This document shows positions 10,729 through 22,778 of a stretch of 64,000 nucleotides of DNA, in pieces. The stretch is from NCBI GenBank assembly GCA_026008535.1, contig BRKX01000009.1, positions 49,535,001-49,599,000 of the forward strand, read 5' to 3'. Origin of the DNA: Perilla frutescens (lineage: Eukaryota > Streptophyta > Magnoliopsida > Lamiales > Lamiaceae). Under the pieces are notes generated by a model. That model was given only the letters and a program-made list of their open reading frames with translations. It did not search any database and had not been told where the DNA came from. How positions within the stretch are numbered: the first letter of the stretch is position 1; each line of letters opens with the position of its first letter. The translations under genes were made by a program, and so were the position numbers.

Positions 10729-13700
10729 TAGGGTTTATAATTATTTTTTAGTATTTAATTTTCAATTTTCAATTAACAATTCATTATTATGGTTGATTAA
10801 TTCAAAATTAAATTTTATATTTTTAATTTATTTTTTTGTTGATGAATGTTGACTATGATTATTTTTATTAGAATTTATTTTTATTTTATAATAAATATTA
10901 TTAAAATTGTAAATTTTATAGTGAAACACAGAGTGTAACAAAAAATTTAAATCTAATAGTAATAAGATAAGAAATGTATAAAAGAGGCATTATTGAGTCT
11001 TGGGTTTATATAGAATCGAAAAAAATATTTTCAATATTTTGAATAGTTGGAGTGTGCAAAAGCACGGATAAGATGCTTCAAATGTTGATCGAGTCTTGCA
11101 ACGAGGGTGGCCGTCATGCCCAGTTAGTTGCTAGCTATCGTCCAAGTTTAAATTCACAAATATATATAGGGAAGGGTTAGTATGCATACATGTCCTTAGT
11201 GTAATTTAGAGATTAATCCTATCCGTTAGTCTTGAAATCTAGACTATCTAAATTTTATTTTAATAAAATGATTAATGATATTTTTTTAAATGTTGAATAA
11301 TATTAAAGGATAATTTTGTACAATTCTATTTTGCATATCTTTATTCAAGCGTGAATCTAGTTATTACTTTTGGTAATTAATTCAATTAAGAAAAAAGGTC
11401 CACCCTAAGAAAAAAGGTCCACCCACGATGATGGAGGTGGATTAGTAACCCACATTTTCTTAGGATTTGTTTACGAGGATTTTGTTAGTATTTTATTATT
11501 ATAACCTTGTTTATTAATTATGTTGTGTTTTTTTAAGTTGCTTTCTTATTCATGTTGTTTTTTGCATTTCACAGTGATTAATTTAAAAAGTATCGGATAT
11601 TTTTAAATAAATAAAATATCGTGTAATTTGTTCAGTATTAATGTTTTTTTTTTCCAGAATATGAATGCTTATTTTGTGGTTGGTAATGCTTTACATATTG
11701 ATTTGGAATAATTATGTTTTTCGTTATTGGAGAAGCTTTGTTCTGGTGCATTTTTATATATGATTCGTAGTAATTTAAAGTTTTCCAAAAAAAATTTACT
11801 TTATCTTATTATTTATTTTTTTATTATATGATTAGTATGTGTTTAGGTTATATGAATGTGTTTTATACAACATCCAAGATGATTTTTTTTATTAATATAA
11901 TGCTTTTTTTATGTGTAACAATGCTTGATTTGTATTTCATGTTGATGCTTTAATTGATAGTTGATAATGTTGTTTTTGTGTAGTATTGATGCTTTAATTG
12001 ATAAATTAATACTATTATTTTTAGTGCTAATTGATAGTTAGTAATATTATTTTAATGCTATAATAATGCTTTAATTGATAGCTCATGATGCTATTTTTGT
12101 GATATTTCGAAGAACACTAAAATTCACACCGATCCAAAGCCTTCATAAAAAAATAGCATTATCAACAGATTTTCAAGTATCGTGAACAACAAAAATAGCA
12201 TTTTAAAAAAAAAAACACTCTCATGTTCAGTATGAGTTATGACTAAACCAAAACGGATGATAAAACTTAAATGCACTACAAAAATTTGTCCAATTAATTA
12301 TAATTAGTTTATGAATCATATGTCGGTGTACTCCAACTTAGATTCAATGGTACGAGACAATTTCAATTCAAAATATTTATTACATCCAAACCCATCAATC
12401 TTGCAAAATATTAACCATCTTGAATAAAAAAATAAAAATAAATAAAAAATAAAAGCAATGAAATTCAAAAGATTGGAGAAACACGATTAATTGAAAAAAC
12501 AAGAATTCTAAAATTTTGATTTCAAGTAAAAGCAATGTTGATAGTGGGAACAAATTATTAATGGAAAATATATTTGTACAAATCAAAAGAGGCATGGATC
12601 AAGGGAATAAATATTAATTAAGATATGGATTAATTTAATGCATGACAAAAATGACCTTTTTCACAAAATTAAAGTAAAATATAAATTAAAAAAATTTAAT
12701 CATGGCCATACATTTATCACGATACAATGGATAAGATCAATCCCTAAATTATACACTAGAGCAATATTTACATTTGATCTTTCCTCTATATATATATATA
12801 TATATATATATAATAAGTTAAATATTATAATAATGCCACCTTCAAATGGATTTAATCTAGATCATTGATTTTTAATGTATGGATGGTGGGGAATGGGTTT
12901 ACAATTTACACACAAGAGAATGATTTAGATTTATAAGGATGACATCAAATTATCATCCTTACAATTATATAAGGATGACATCCAATTATCATACGTATAC
13001 GTAAATATAGACGCTTCCCACAAAATAATTACACACATGTTATATGTATTTATCGACTTTATAAAAAAATACACTTTGCGCGTGTTGATTATCTAAGATC
13101 ACTTTGTAATAGAGGATTGCGATTGCTAGCTAATTAAAATATGGGGTATGATGATTATGTGAAGATGAACTATACCACCCTCAAATCTAACCCTTAGTTA
13201 AAATATTTTATAGGACATTACCAAGTTAGATTTATATGATCACATTCCTAAAACTTACGAATATATGAGATAATTTAATTGTTGAATTTTAATCGACAAT
13301 CAATTCTTTTGTAGTTATTTATCAAGACAATTTTTCTTTTTTTTTTTTCTTTTTTTGTCTTGGGAGATGAAGCTCAAATTGAAAAGAAGATAAATGCTTG
13401 AAGTTCCAATAGTAGCGTTCATTCATCCAACTAGAATTAAAAACATCAATTTTTCCTAGTGTCGTTTGTTTCTGTCATTTGGTTTATAAAATACTGCGTA
13501 TGAGCGATATTTACCTAGTTCACACTCTCAGGAAGCGATTACGGATTTCTCTCATCATACGCACATAGAAAAAGAAGGATTAAATCATCAATTTACTTTA
13601 ATATTTGATTAGAAGTTCACATGACCAAAATTAATAATCAAATGCTAAGATTGATCAAATTTCCTCGGACTAATTAAGCTTGATATCATGCGATCAGCAT

Positions 13701-15100
13701 AGTTTAATTATTGTTTTATAATTATATTCTTTGCTGCTTTATAGTTTAACTATAAAAAATACAATAAAAATAATAAATAGATAATTCTTTTTAAAAAATA
13801 ATTCTCTATTGTTTTATCTACTTACTCTGAATAAGTAAATGTACCAATAAACATTTATATAATTTATTTAAAGAATAAAAATGAAGTTAATACTTTACCG
13901 AGCTCAAATTCCTGCTGGAGTGGCGCTGTTAGGCCTGCTAGACTTTGTGGGTTGGGCCGAAAACTGCGAAAATATTGATTGGACCATTGATTACAAATTT
14001 TCAACTATTTTTTTATGATCCATCAAATCTTGAACTATTATTCCCTCCAAAAATCAATGGTCCAAAAATGTTGAATTATTAATCCCTCCAAAAAATCTTT
14101 TTTTTTTTTTCGAGAAGCCTCCAAAAATCATTTTGTTAAGTCGCAAGTAATGAATATGTTCAAAGTTAGAAAAACTTCAATATAATTTACGGAGTTAGAT
14201 ATCGAGCATAACTAAAGAGCTTTTGTAATGCTTATAAGAGGGGAGTCTTGTGCGAAAATCATTTAAAATTAACAAGGGATAAAATTCATATTTAGATTCG
14301 AAATACCGACAATATTATAAATATGTTACTGAATATACATTTGAATATGGATACTGATCCGTAAGATGGTCCAAAACAAACTTTAGTCTATGTTTAATGA
14401 TCTATATATAATTAATATACTATTCTGATTGCTAAGAAAACATTCTGATAACTTTTTGATCTTATCTTTGAAAATATTCTAAAATATAAGGAACAATATA
14501 ATCAAAATAAATGAAATAAAAATCTTGAGAATATTTTTATTCATAAGTCATAAAAATAATTTAGATATTGTGAATGATGCAAATGTTATCTCCTCTACTC
14601 AAATTTCCTATATGTCCATACGCTGTCATTCCTACTTTTATATTTCTCCCTACTATATAATAGTCACGTAGTAATAAAATAGAAATACAAGCTGAAATTT
14701 AATAGAACAATAGAATATCTCACATATCCTATATATATATATATATATATAACTCATTATTTAAATCCTCTATAATAATTATTATCAGCTATATTTGTTG
14801 GAACTAGGATCTATTTCGAGATTTCTAAAAAATCCCAAACGAAAGTTAAAAAATCCAGCAAGACTCAGACGGCCAGCTCAGTACTACAACGTTGTTGTCG
14901 TCACTAATAATCCCTCCAAAAATCATGTTATCTATTAATTATAACTAAATTCGAAAGTTAAAACAAAGGGAAGTTGCAATCTAGTGCAAAAAAAAAAAAA
15001 AAAGATTCTTAGACACAAACAGCCTAAAAGTGTCTGTCTTGTTAAATAATTGCGATGAGTGAGAAAATGGTGTTGCTTTCCTTCAAAACACTCTAATTAG
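10729..15100. other. Intergenic AT-rich sequence, no gene
   Basis: No coding frame of credible length or composition was found. Visible structure: 10729-10810 shares blocks with 34800-34900 (ATTCATTATTATGGTTGATTA), so the Copia element sits in an older repeat; a 20 bp duplication around AAGAAAAAAGGTCCACCC at 11390-11425; repeated TTTAATTGATA words at 11950-12090; a (TA)n run at 12785-12812; a direct repeat of AAGGATGACATC at about 12938 and 12972; a T-rich block at 13329-13358; and (AT)n at 14731-14751. None gives an element with readable ends. Confidence 0.5.
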
Positions 15101-15155
15101 AAATAAAAGGCGTCTGTGTTTCTTGCATTTTGGGTGTGGGCGTAAGAGCGTAGGC

Positions 15156-16063
15156 ATGTTTTTCCTCGTTTGTTGGTTGCTTTTAGCCTACTCCAATGCC
15201 TCGCAACCTAAAAGCATATTCATCCTAGCCGGCCAGAGCAACATGTCTGGCCGGGGAGGCGTTGTCAACGACACCTGGGACGGCGTCGTTCCGCCCGAAT
15301 GCCAAGCCAATCCGCTTGTTTTCCGGCTGAACGCCGCCCTCGCGTGGGAGGAGGCCCGGGAGCCCCTCCACCGCGACATTGACGTCCAGAAAACGTGCGG
15401 TGTGGGCCCCGGGATGGCGTTTACGAACTCGGTATTGAAGATGGATCCTGGCATTGGTTTGATCGGGTTGGTCCCCTGCGCCATCGGAGGGACTAATATA
15501 AGCGAGTGGAGGCGGGGCGGCCGCCTCTACAATCACTTGCTCACTCGAGCTCAGGCGGCCTTGCACGGCGGCGACCCACTAATTCGGGGCATTCTTTGGT
15601 ACCAAGGGGAGTCTGATACCATTAATTATGAAGATGCTAGACTGTACAAGAGGAGATTGGAGAAATTTTTCAATCATGTAAGGTCGGATTTGCTTTCACC
15701 TTTGTTGCCCGTGATTCAGGTACCACGAAATTTAATTGTATTTGAATTTGACTCGATAACACTTAATATATTTTTGATTGGTACGTATAGGTGGCACTAG
15801 CATCAGGGACCGGACCCTATGTAGATATTATTAGAAAAGCTCAGTTGGGAATTAATCTTCCCAACGTGAGATGTGTTGATGCCTATGGGCTCCAGCTCGA
15901 CCCCGATGGGCTGCATCTGTCGACCCAAGCCCAAGTCCGGCTCGGGCAGATGCTCGCCGATGCCTTCCTCCAGGTTACGGCTCCTCTCCCAGTTCAGAGC
16001 AGTGGTGCTAACAAGAGGTTCCACAATTTTTTCTTGGACTTCTTTCTTAGATGGTTTAGATAG
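15156..16063 (+). CDS. CE1: SASA/DUF303 carbohydrate esterase-like protein, two exons
   Basis: Exons 15156-15719 and 15791-16063 encode 278 aa. The 71 bp intron has GT..AG borders and phase 0 (VIQ|VALAS). Start chosen at the ATG that opens a signal-peptide-like MFFLVCWLLLAYSNAS. The body has the plant SASA/DUF303 pattern: FILAGQSNMSGRGG with the likely nucleophile Ser28, GLVPCAIGGTNISEW, WYQGESD (148-154) and DGLHLS with His230. These match the blocks of SGNH-fold sialate/acetyl-xylan esterase relatives such as At4g34215. The family is thought to remove acetyl groups from carbohydrates; this protein is probably secreted. Substrate is unknown. Length is normal and all key residues are present, so it looks functional. 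CE2 lies 1.6 kb downstream on the same strand. Confidence 0.9.
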
Positions 16064-17440
16064 GTTTTTTCACGGGGGCTATTTTGTTATTATACATTAT
16101 TGAATGTAGGATTTAATTTTATTTTATTTTTTTCATATTATGGTCTAATGTCCACCACAATTGGATCATTTTACTAGTACGCGTCAAGATATCATCAAAT
16201 TAAATATGTGTGTTTAATTTCTTATGGTAAAATAAAATACGATATTAATATTAAGACTAAACATGAAACACGATAGAGGTGGTTGGGGGAGTTCTTTCTT
16301 GTGTAGGCATACAGTTGTGATCAATAACTTGTATTGACTTGACGACAATGCCAAAAAGTTGGACTGTCATTTTCTTGTTAATCCAGCTTAGATGTCATTT
16401 CTGAACCACATTAATTAATAGGGGCCCGAAATATATAATCTTGAAATTTGCAAAATGAAAGTGGGAACAAAAAATGTGCTAATTAAGGACTAAAGTGAAA
16501 AGAAAAATAAAAAAGAAGCCTTGGCAGATAAGCAAAGCTGATTCTGGAATGATTTCATATTCTTAATAGTTCAATATAACCGGTTCGGATTTATAATTTA
16601 GACGATCGATTAATAAGTAGTGATTAAGATTATCGATATATTAATTAATAGCACCCTAAGGATCAGATATGAGATGGTTGTCCACTGACTCCAATTTTCA
16701 GTTCACTAAAATAAATTTGTTGTTCAATTCGTAACATGAGCTATAAAATCATTGATGTGCCTTGCAGTTTTTTATTCTAGTTTTTAGAGCTGAATACCCT
16801 TTCTATCCAATTATTTAGTTGTTAGATAAGTTTCTCTCTGAGGATTGAATCTCGATCTCTCGATCTTAAATAATTAATTAAAGAGAAGTATCATTAGTAG
16901 TTTGGAGCTTTCTTCGTCAAATAGATTTTGGGGTTTCTCTTATCTTCCATGAAGGAATCAATTGTGGCTGACAAGATGGATGGGCTTGAGTTAGATGGAT
17001 GGTGGCCCTTTGCTCATTATATTCTTCATTCTTTTGCTTTTATTACATTTCAGTTTCTGTTGTTTATAATATATCAAATTTTATTCATATGTTATATAGG
17101 GGTGGGTATGGTCACTTGGTCAGTTTTTACTTTTTAAATAGTGTTTTAGGGGTTTTTTTCCCACGTTCTCTTGCTTAAACGGTCTCAACCAAATTAATTA
17201 CGCTTTATATACAATGGAGACTAGAAAAATAAATTAAATTCAATTTAATCAGAAAAAAAGTATAACTCCCCCAAAAGAAATGTCCTAAGCTTATGCTTGA
17301 TCACATAATTCGTCAGACTATATTTCACCTCAAGCTGCCGGTTACTAGGAGAACCGTTGAAAAGTGACACATGATTGTTCCCTCTATTTTCAATAGTGTC
17401 TCAACATTTTTCTAGTACTACCACAAATAAAATTATAAAA
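16064..17440. other. Spacer between CE1 and CE2
   Basis: Contains the presumed 3' end of CE1 (AT-rich, T-runs at about 16110-16135) and otherwise non-coding AT-rich DNA. A 69-codon frame at 16928-17137 has a hydrophobic composition but no homology I recognise and is not supported as a gene. Confidence 0.5.
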
Positions 17441-17444
17441 ATAT

Positions 17445-17537
17445 ACGTGGCAAGTATCAGAATCATTAAAATACGAGATGAAATATAATTTACCGATATA
17501 GATGGAAAAGCGGATGACAACCCCACTTGTATATAAT
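17445..17537 (+). promoter_or_regulatory. CE2 promoter candidates (ACGTGGC and TATA-like)
   Basis: ACGTGGC at 17445-17451 is an ABRE/G-box-like core and TATATAAT lies at 17530-17537, about 116 bp upstream of the CE2 ATG. The same layout (AAAATACACGTG, a GCGGAAAAGG-like block, then TATA) is seen upstream of CE3, so the two promoters seem to descend from one duplicated copy. Function is inferred only. Confidence 0.4.
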
Positions 17538-17854
17538 GAGGAGAGTTCCAGTAGCTCCTCATTCTAAACTATCCAAGCCATTCTCTAAAAGAGGCCAAGG
17601 ATTAAAGCTCCAAAGCCTCTATCAATTCATTGCATTTTGTTCCGGCCAAACAATGAGTTCCCTTGTTTGGTTAATGGTTTTGTGCTGCTCAACTTTAGTG
17701 AGCAGCCAAAAACCTACCAGCATATTCATACTGGCCGGACAAAGCAATATGGCGGGGCGAGGCGGAATTATAAACAATAAATGGGATGAGGTGGTTCCTC
17801 CAGAAGACGAGCCCGGCCCGCAGATCATGCGGTTGAACGCTGGGCTTAAGTGGG

Positions 17855-18260
17855 GGACCATAAAATTTGTGGGGTAGGGCCTGGGATGTCCTTTGCCAAC
17901 ACTGTTTTGGCCAAGGATCCAAGCATCGGAGTGATCGGGTTGGTACCTTGCGCTGTTGGAGGGACCACACTAGGCGAGTGGAGCCGGGGAAGGAAACTCT
18001 ACAATGACACGATCGAGCGGACTAAGGCCGCCCTCAAAGACGGTGGAGCTCCCCGGATGGACCATAAAATTTGTGGGGTAGGGCCTGGGATGTCCTTTGC
18101 CAACACTGTTTTGGCCAAGGATCCAAGCATCGGAGTGATCGGGTTGGTACCTTGCGCTGTTGGAGGGACCACACTAGGCGAGTGGAGCCGGGGAAGGAAA
18201 CTCTACAATGACACGATCGAGCGGACTAAGGCCGCCCTCAAAGACGGTGGAGCTCCCCGG
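17855..18260 (+). repeat. Perfect 202 bp tandem duplication within CE2 exon 1
   Basis: 17855-18056 and 18059-18260 appear identical base for base by eye, separated only by AT. Each copy runs from GGACCATAAAATTTG to GAGCTCCCCGG. The offset is 204 bp, so the two copies are in frame with each other; only the junction left of the first copy shifts the frame. Confidence 0.95.
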
Positions 18261-18476
18261 GCTCTTTTGTGGTTCCAAGGCGAGTCCGACACATCAAATT
18301 TAGAAAATGCTAAGTCATACAACACCCACTTCGAACAGTTTATTGCTCATGTCCGATGTGACTTGCAGCTACCTACGTTGCCCGTGGTCCAGGTATAACG
18401 TCATATAATTAAGTTGTGTATTTTTACTAAAAGAATATAGAAACGGTCCAATACATGTAGAGTATAATTGATTATA

Positions 18477-19500
18477 GAGTTAAGAGCCAAATAGCCCTTC
18501 GACTATTCTCCAAGACTCACATTGCCCCTTATTTGACTATTTGGTCCATTTAGCCCCCAATTCTTTTAAAAATGGCTCACGCTGCCCATTTTATGGATGA
18601 AAAAACTAATGCCATTAACAAACACACATCAACACACATTTTTCTCACATACTACGATCATTTCACATACTTTTTACACATAATTTTACCTACACTTTTC
18701 CAACTAACCAAAGTTGCAACAAATTAATAAATTATGGTTAATAATTTATTGATAAAATAATAAATTTAGAATGGTAATAATATAATATGAAAAATTAAAT
18801 ATTTATAATATATATATATATATATTGAGATAATTTATAAATTTATTTTGAATTTTGAAATTCGATAATTTGATGATGAATTTTACAAATAGAGATCGAA
18901 CCATTGTTTGGGTCGTACGGAGAAGTCTCTATGTCACTGGTAATTTAATATTTTAGAAAAAGAGAAGATTTAAGAATTTCGTATTTAATTAGATTATTAG
19001 CTTCAGACGTCATTATATAGTCATATTAATTGATTTATGGATTCGTTTTGCCATTGAAAATGGAGTTGAATACTTAATTGTAAATTTGAAATACGTGGAT
19101 ATCAATTTTATATTAAAATAATTTTATAAATTATATCAATATATATATTATAAATATTGGATTTTTCATATTATTATTATTATTATTACATGGTTATTAT
19201 GTTACTAATAACTTAGTTGGTATTTATTATTTTAATTATTAACCATAATTTATTAATTTATTGTAATTTTGGTTAATTGTAAAATTTTGTATGAAAGTAT
19301 TTGAAAAGTATATGAAAAGATTCTAGTGTATGAGAAAAATGTGCGTTGGTTTGTGTATATTAATAATGCTAATTTTTCCATCCACAAAAGAAACAATGCG
19401 AGTTATTTTAGAAAGTTGATGGGGCTAAATGAATTAAATAATAAAAAAGGAAGCAATGTAAGTCTTGAAAAATAATGGAGGGGTTATGTGACCCTAACCC
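18477..19500. mobile_element. MULE-type foldback MITE in CE2 intron
   Basis: The element starts GAGTTAAGAGCCAAATAGCC and the reverse complement of its end is GGGTTAGGGTCACATAACCC. The similarity between arms extends inward for some 250-300 bp (TTAATAAATTATGGTTAATA occurs in both). It is flanked by a perfect 9 bp duplication TTGATTATA (18468-18476, 19501-19509), as for Mutator-like transposition. No transposase frame. It makes up about 80% of the CE2 intron and leaves the splice sites intact. Confidence 0.85.
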
Positions 19501-19864
19501 TTGATTATATATATATTTAAAAAATGTATTATTGTGTTGGAAGGAAAGAGTTATGTCACGTATTACGATTTATTAGATGAGTCTCATGTCTGGTGATTAA
19601 TATATGCGTGTACATTATTATTTGTGAAATGCAAAATAAATTGAAATATTGGAGTTGATGTTGTAGGTTGTAGTGGCGTCGGGAGATGGGCCGTTCGTAA
19701 AAGAAGTGAGAGAAAGCCAGATGGCGGTTAAGCTGCCGGAGTTGAAGAAGGTAGATGCGTGGGAGGTCTCACTTCTCGCCGACAACGTGCATCTCACTGT
19801 TGATTCCGCAATCAAAGTCGGCCATATGATGGCAGATGCCTACCTTCAATTTCCGTCTCAATAA

Positions 19865-20584
19865 ATAACGTTTCTTCCGCTTCGCCCATGGATATGCTTT
19901 GGAAATCATTATACATGTACATTTAATTTTCCTGCAATATGATGATTCTCTATTATTTTATAATAATATATTTCATCAAAATCTACTTGTTATCGTATTC
20001 AATCTTAATCTTTAAATTTTGGTACACTCTAATACTCCCTCCCTCGTTCCATATATATATATTCGGTGACGGATCCAGACGCAAATATTTAGGAAATCGG
20101 GTGAGTGCTCCCTTTGGATCCGCCACCAAATGCAAATATTTGGGAAATCGGGTGAGAGCTCCTTTCAGATCCACCACTACATATATTCATCTTCATTTTA
20201 GAATTTTAACTTATAACAAATTAATTATCGTTTAACACACATATATATAAACATTAACCGTATCCTAATTGGAAATCTATATTTTGTTTAGGACAATATA
20301 TCTTAATAGAATTTGATCTCGGGTGAAGAGGTGTGAACTATTTGTGAAAATAATTAGTGCATCTTACAATTGTTAAAAATTCTAAAATGACAATTAATTT
20401 GATTAGAGTATAACCCAAAACTAAACTTTGAGAGCTCACTTTATTGTGAGTTATTTATCCACGCATCATGCATTGAAACCATGTACGAACACAATATGTA
20501 CTCTTAAGTAGCAGTTTTCGAGTTACTCTTGTTACAAAATGTATACATAATCCTTCGCTAAAAAAAATGTATATATAACGTCGA
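19865..20584. other. Downstream of CE2, with a 51 bp tandem repeat
   Basis: No gene. At about 20071-20175 a 51 bp unit around GCAAATATTTAGGAAATCGG is repeated twice with a few changes (second GCAAATATTT at 20132), flanked by GGATCC-like words. Confidence 0.6.
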
Positions 20585-21170
20585 TTCTCATGTGCACTAG
20601 GTGCACATCAAATGGTCAATATGCATCAATGCGCGTTGATCGACTCGATCAACCCGCAAAAAAGAGAGTCAAAACTAGTGATACTTTTTGAAGATACATG
20701 TGAATTTTGAATTTTGAGTTATACTTTAGTGTTCCGGTTGATACTGATTTTGTCTTTTTTTTCTGGCCGATACTTTTTAAGGATACAGGTAATACTTTTG
20801 GGGGCTTTTAAGTAATATGTATTTTTTAGTGTTACGGTTGATACTGATTTTGACTCTTTTTTTGCGGGTTGACCCATGTTGACCTGTCAGATATGCACCG
20901 GGTGGTCTTGTGTGCATTAGGTGCATATCAGACGGTCAACGTGAATCAATGCGCGTTGACCCAGTTAACCCGTAAAAAAAAAGATCAAAATCAATATCAA
21001 CCATAACTTTAAAAAATATCACTCAAAATTCAAATGGTATTACATGTACCCTTAAAATGTATCATTTATGTCACCTTTTTTTTACGGGTTAACCAAATCA
21101 ATGAATGAATGCAAATTGACCCGATTAACATGCATGTTAATCATCTGATGTGCACATAGATATGTGAGCA
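20585..21170. repeat. Two head-to-tail foldback units related to the end of R1
   Basis: Unit 1 (about 20590-20900) opens GTGCACTAGGTGCACATC, has CGCGTTGATCGAC..AACCCGC, and closes with the inverted GCGGGTTGACC..ATATGCACC. Unit 2 (about 20911-21170) repeats the plan with GTGCATTAGGTGCATATC and ends CTGATGTGCACAT. The GCGGGTTGACC and AGTGATACTTTTTG words recur in R1 (3570-3590 and 47030-47060). No target duplication was confirmed. Confidence 0.55.
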
Positions 21171-21485
21171 TTAATTATAAATATTCAGCATGACATGGGT
21201 GAACTGGAACATTCAAATTGTGATCCAGTAAATATCTATCTTAATATAAATATTCACAATATAAATATTCACAATTATACACTCGAAAAATATCTATTTT
21301 GTTTTCCACTTAACATCGGCCTGTCTCTCAAGAAATTGAATTGATAAAACTATTTTCAACAAATTTTCTATAAAAACAATATTTCGAATATCCTTCTTTA
21401 ATATTTTCGTCAAGTTTATTTTATCATGATGATTAGTTAGGTATATAATTTTTCTTCAAAAAAAAAGTTAGGTATATAATTTTAA

Positions 21486-21878
21486 GGGTTAATTGCAGAA
21501 TTTAACACAATATTTACACCATTTTATAATTTTCGTACAGCGTTTAAAAATTTACAATTCATATCACAACCTTTAATATTTTTATAATTGTAACGTTCCA
21601 ATATTAATCCAGCATAAAACGATGTTTTATGGAGATGGAACTAATGGAAAATCTTATTGTATATAGTGAATTTATATAATGATATCATTTAGACAGTCAG
21701 AAATAGCAGTACACATGAATTACAAATTAGATATGTAGCATATATAGATAGACTGAATTAATATTGAAAATGTTACAATTACAAATATATTAAAAATTAT
21801 AATATGAATCGCAAATTTGTATATGATCGATGTGCGAAAATTGTCAAATAGTGCAGCGTTAAATTCTGCAATTAACTT
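21486..21878. mobile_element. MULE-type MITE
   Basis: The left end GGGTTAATTGCAGAATTTAA and the reverse complement of the right end AAGTTAATTGCAGAATTTAA match except for two terminal bases. A perfect 9 bp duplication TAATTTTAA flanks it (21477-21485, 21879-21887). The arms stay similar inward (ACACTATTT, TTATAATTTTCG). Non-coding, 393 bp. Confidence 0.85.
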
Positions 21879-22196
21879 TAATTTTAAATACATTTTGTTT
21901 CACTGCATGTAACGTTTATTTAAGTTGAAAAATGTAGCAGGTACATAATTTAATTTAAAAACATTTTCAGCTTAGAACTCAGTGCTATTTGAATAATTAG
22001 TATCCAAATTCCAATTATTAGTGTATGGAATTCGTCAAGTTTATTTTATGAGAGAATGAATACTTTATTCATGCATGACAAATTACACTACCTCACAAAT
22101 TATTAAGGTTTATATCACGAATTACAATTTAACAAATTAACCAAATTTCGGCTTGTGAAAAATTACACACCTGTCCAAAACTACACGGATGTTATA

Positions 22197-22697
22197 AAGA
22201 GTTAGAGTTTTTTTAAGGACCATAATTTAGACCGATTTGGAAAAGAAAACAAATTTATTGCGGGTCGAAATTTAAGGACATTAACATTTAAGTGTTGCGT
22301 CCGTAGTCCGTTCAGGTTGAAAATTGGCCTACGGACACACACTTAAATGTTAATGTCCTTAAATTTCAGTCCGCAATAAATTTGTCCTCTTTTATCAAAT
22401 CGGCCTAATTAAGAAAATATCACAATCCCCTATATAAATAGAGATCTTTAAGGAGAAATAATAGACTGCCTTTTTTTAAGGACCACAACTTAGGCCGATT
22501 TGGAAAATAGGACAAATTTATTGCAGGCCGAAATTTAAGGACATTAACATTTAAGTGTGTGTCCGTAGGCCATTCGGGCTCAAAATTAGCCTACGGACGC
22601 AATACTTAAATGTTAATGTCCTTAAATTTCAGCCCGCAATAAATTTATCCTATTTTCCAAATCGCATAAGTTGTTGTCCTTAAAAAAACTCTAACTC
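22197..22697. mobile_element. Foldback element made of two tandem palindromes
   Basis: The outer arms are GTTAGAGTTTTTTTAAGGAC at 22201 and its inverse at the right end near 22677-22695, flanked by ATGTTATA (22189-22196 and 22698-22705; possibly extended to 10 bp with one mismatch). Inside are two successive near-perfect palindromes of about 200 bp (22211-22410 and 22466-22680). Each has ACATTAACATTTAAGTG on one arm and CACTTAAATGTTAATGT-like sequence on the other, around a TCCGTAGGCC-type loop. Confidence 0.75.
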
Positions 22698-22728
22698 ATG
22701 TTATAGATGTTAAGGTGTATTTCCACTT

Positions 22729-22732
<4 letters not shown>

Positions 22733-22772
<40 letters not shown>
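22733..22772. repeat. (AT)n microsatellite
   Basis: A run of about 40 bp of AT dinucleotides just left of the CACTA element. Confidence 0.9.

Positions 22773-22778
<6 letters not shown>

Larger units (their letters stand above)
17653..19864 (+). pseudogene. CE2: SASA/DUF303 esterase-like gene with tandem duplication and frameshift
   Basis: Exon 1 (17653-18392) starts MSSLVWLMVLCCSTLVSS, a signal peptide almost identical to that of CE3, then FILAGQSNMAGRGG. After LNAGLKW the frame is lost at about 17854: the segment matching EEAHDPLHQDI of CE3 is replaced by two bases. A 202 bp block (DHKICGVGPGMSF to DGGAPR) then follows twice. Downstream, WFQGESD is intact. The intron (18393-19666) is phase 0 at the same site as in CE1 (VVQ|VVVASG). 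Exon 2 (19667-19864) has DNVHLT and ends FPSQ before TAA. As read, the product would stop at TAG 17875, so this is a pseudogene unless the duplication is an assembly error. Confidence 0.85.

Noticed and set aside
15123..15155. Longer start for CE1 giving 11 extra residues
   Set aside because: The upstream codon is TTG, not ATG; the ATG at 15156 opens a clear signal peptide matching the layout of CE2 and CE3.
17850..18398. CE2 middle part as a separate gene
   Set aside because: It begins with GTG, lacks the signal peptide and GQSN block, and is explained as the frameshifted second part of CE2 exon 1.
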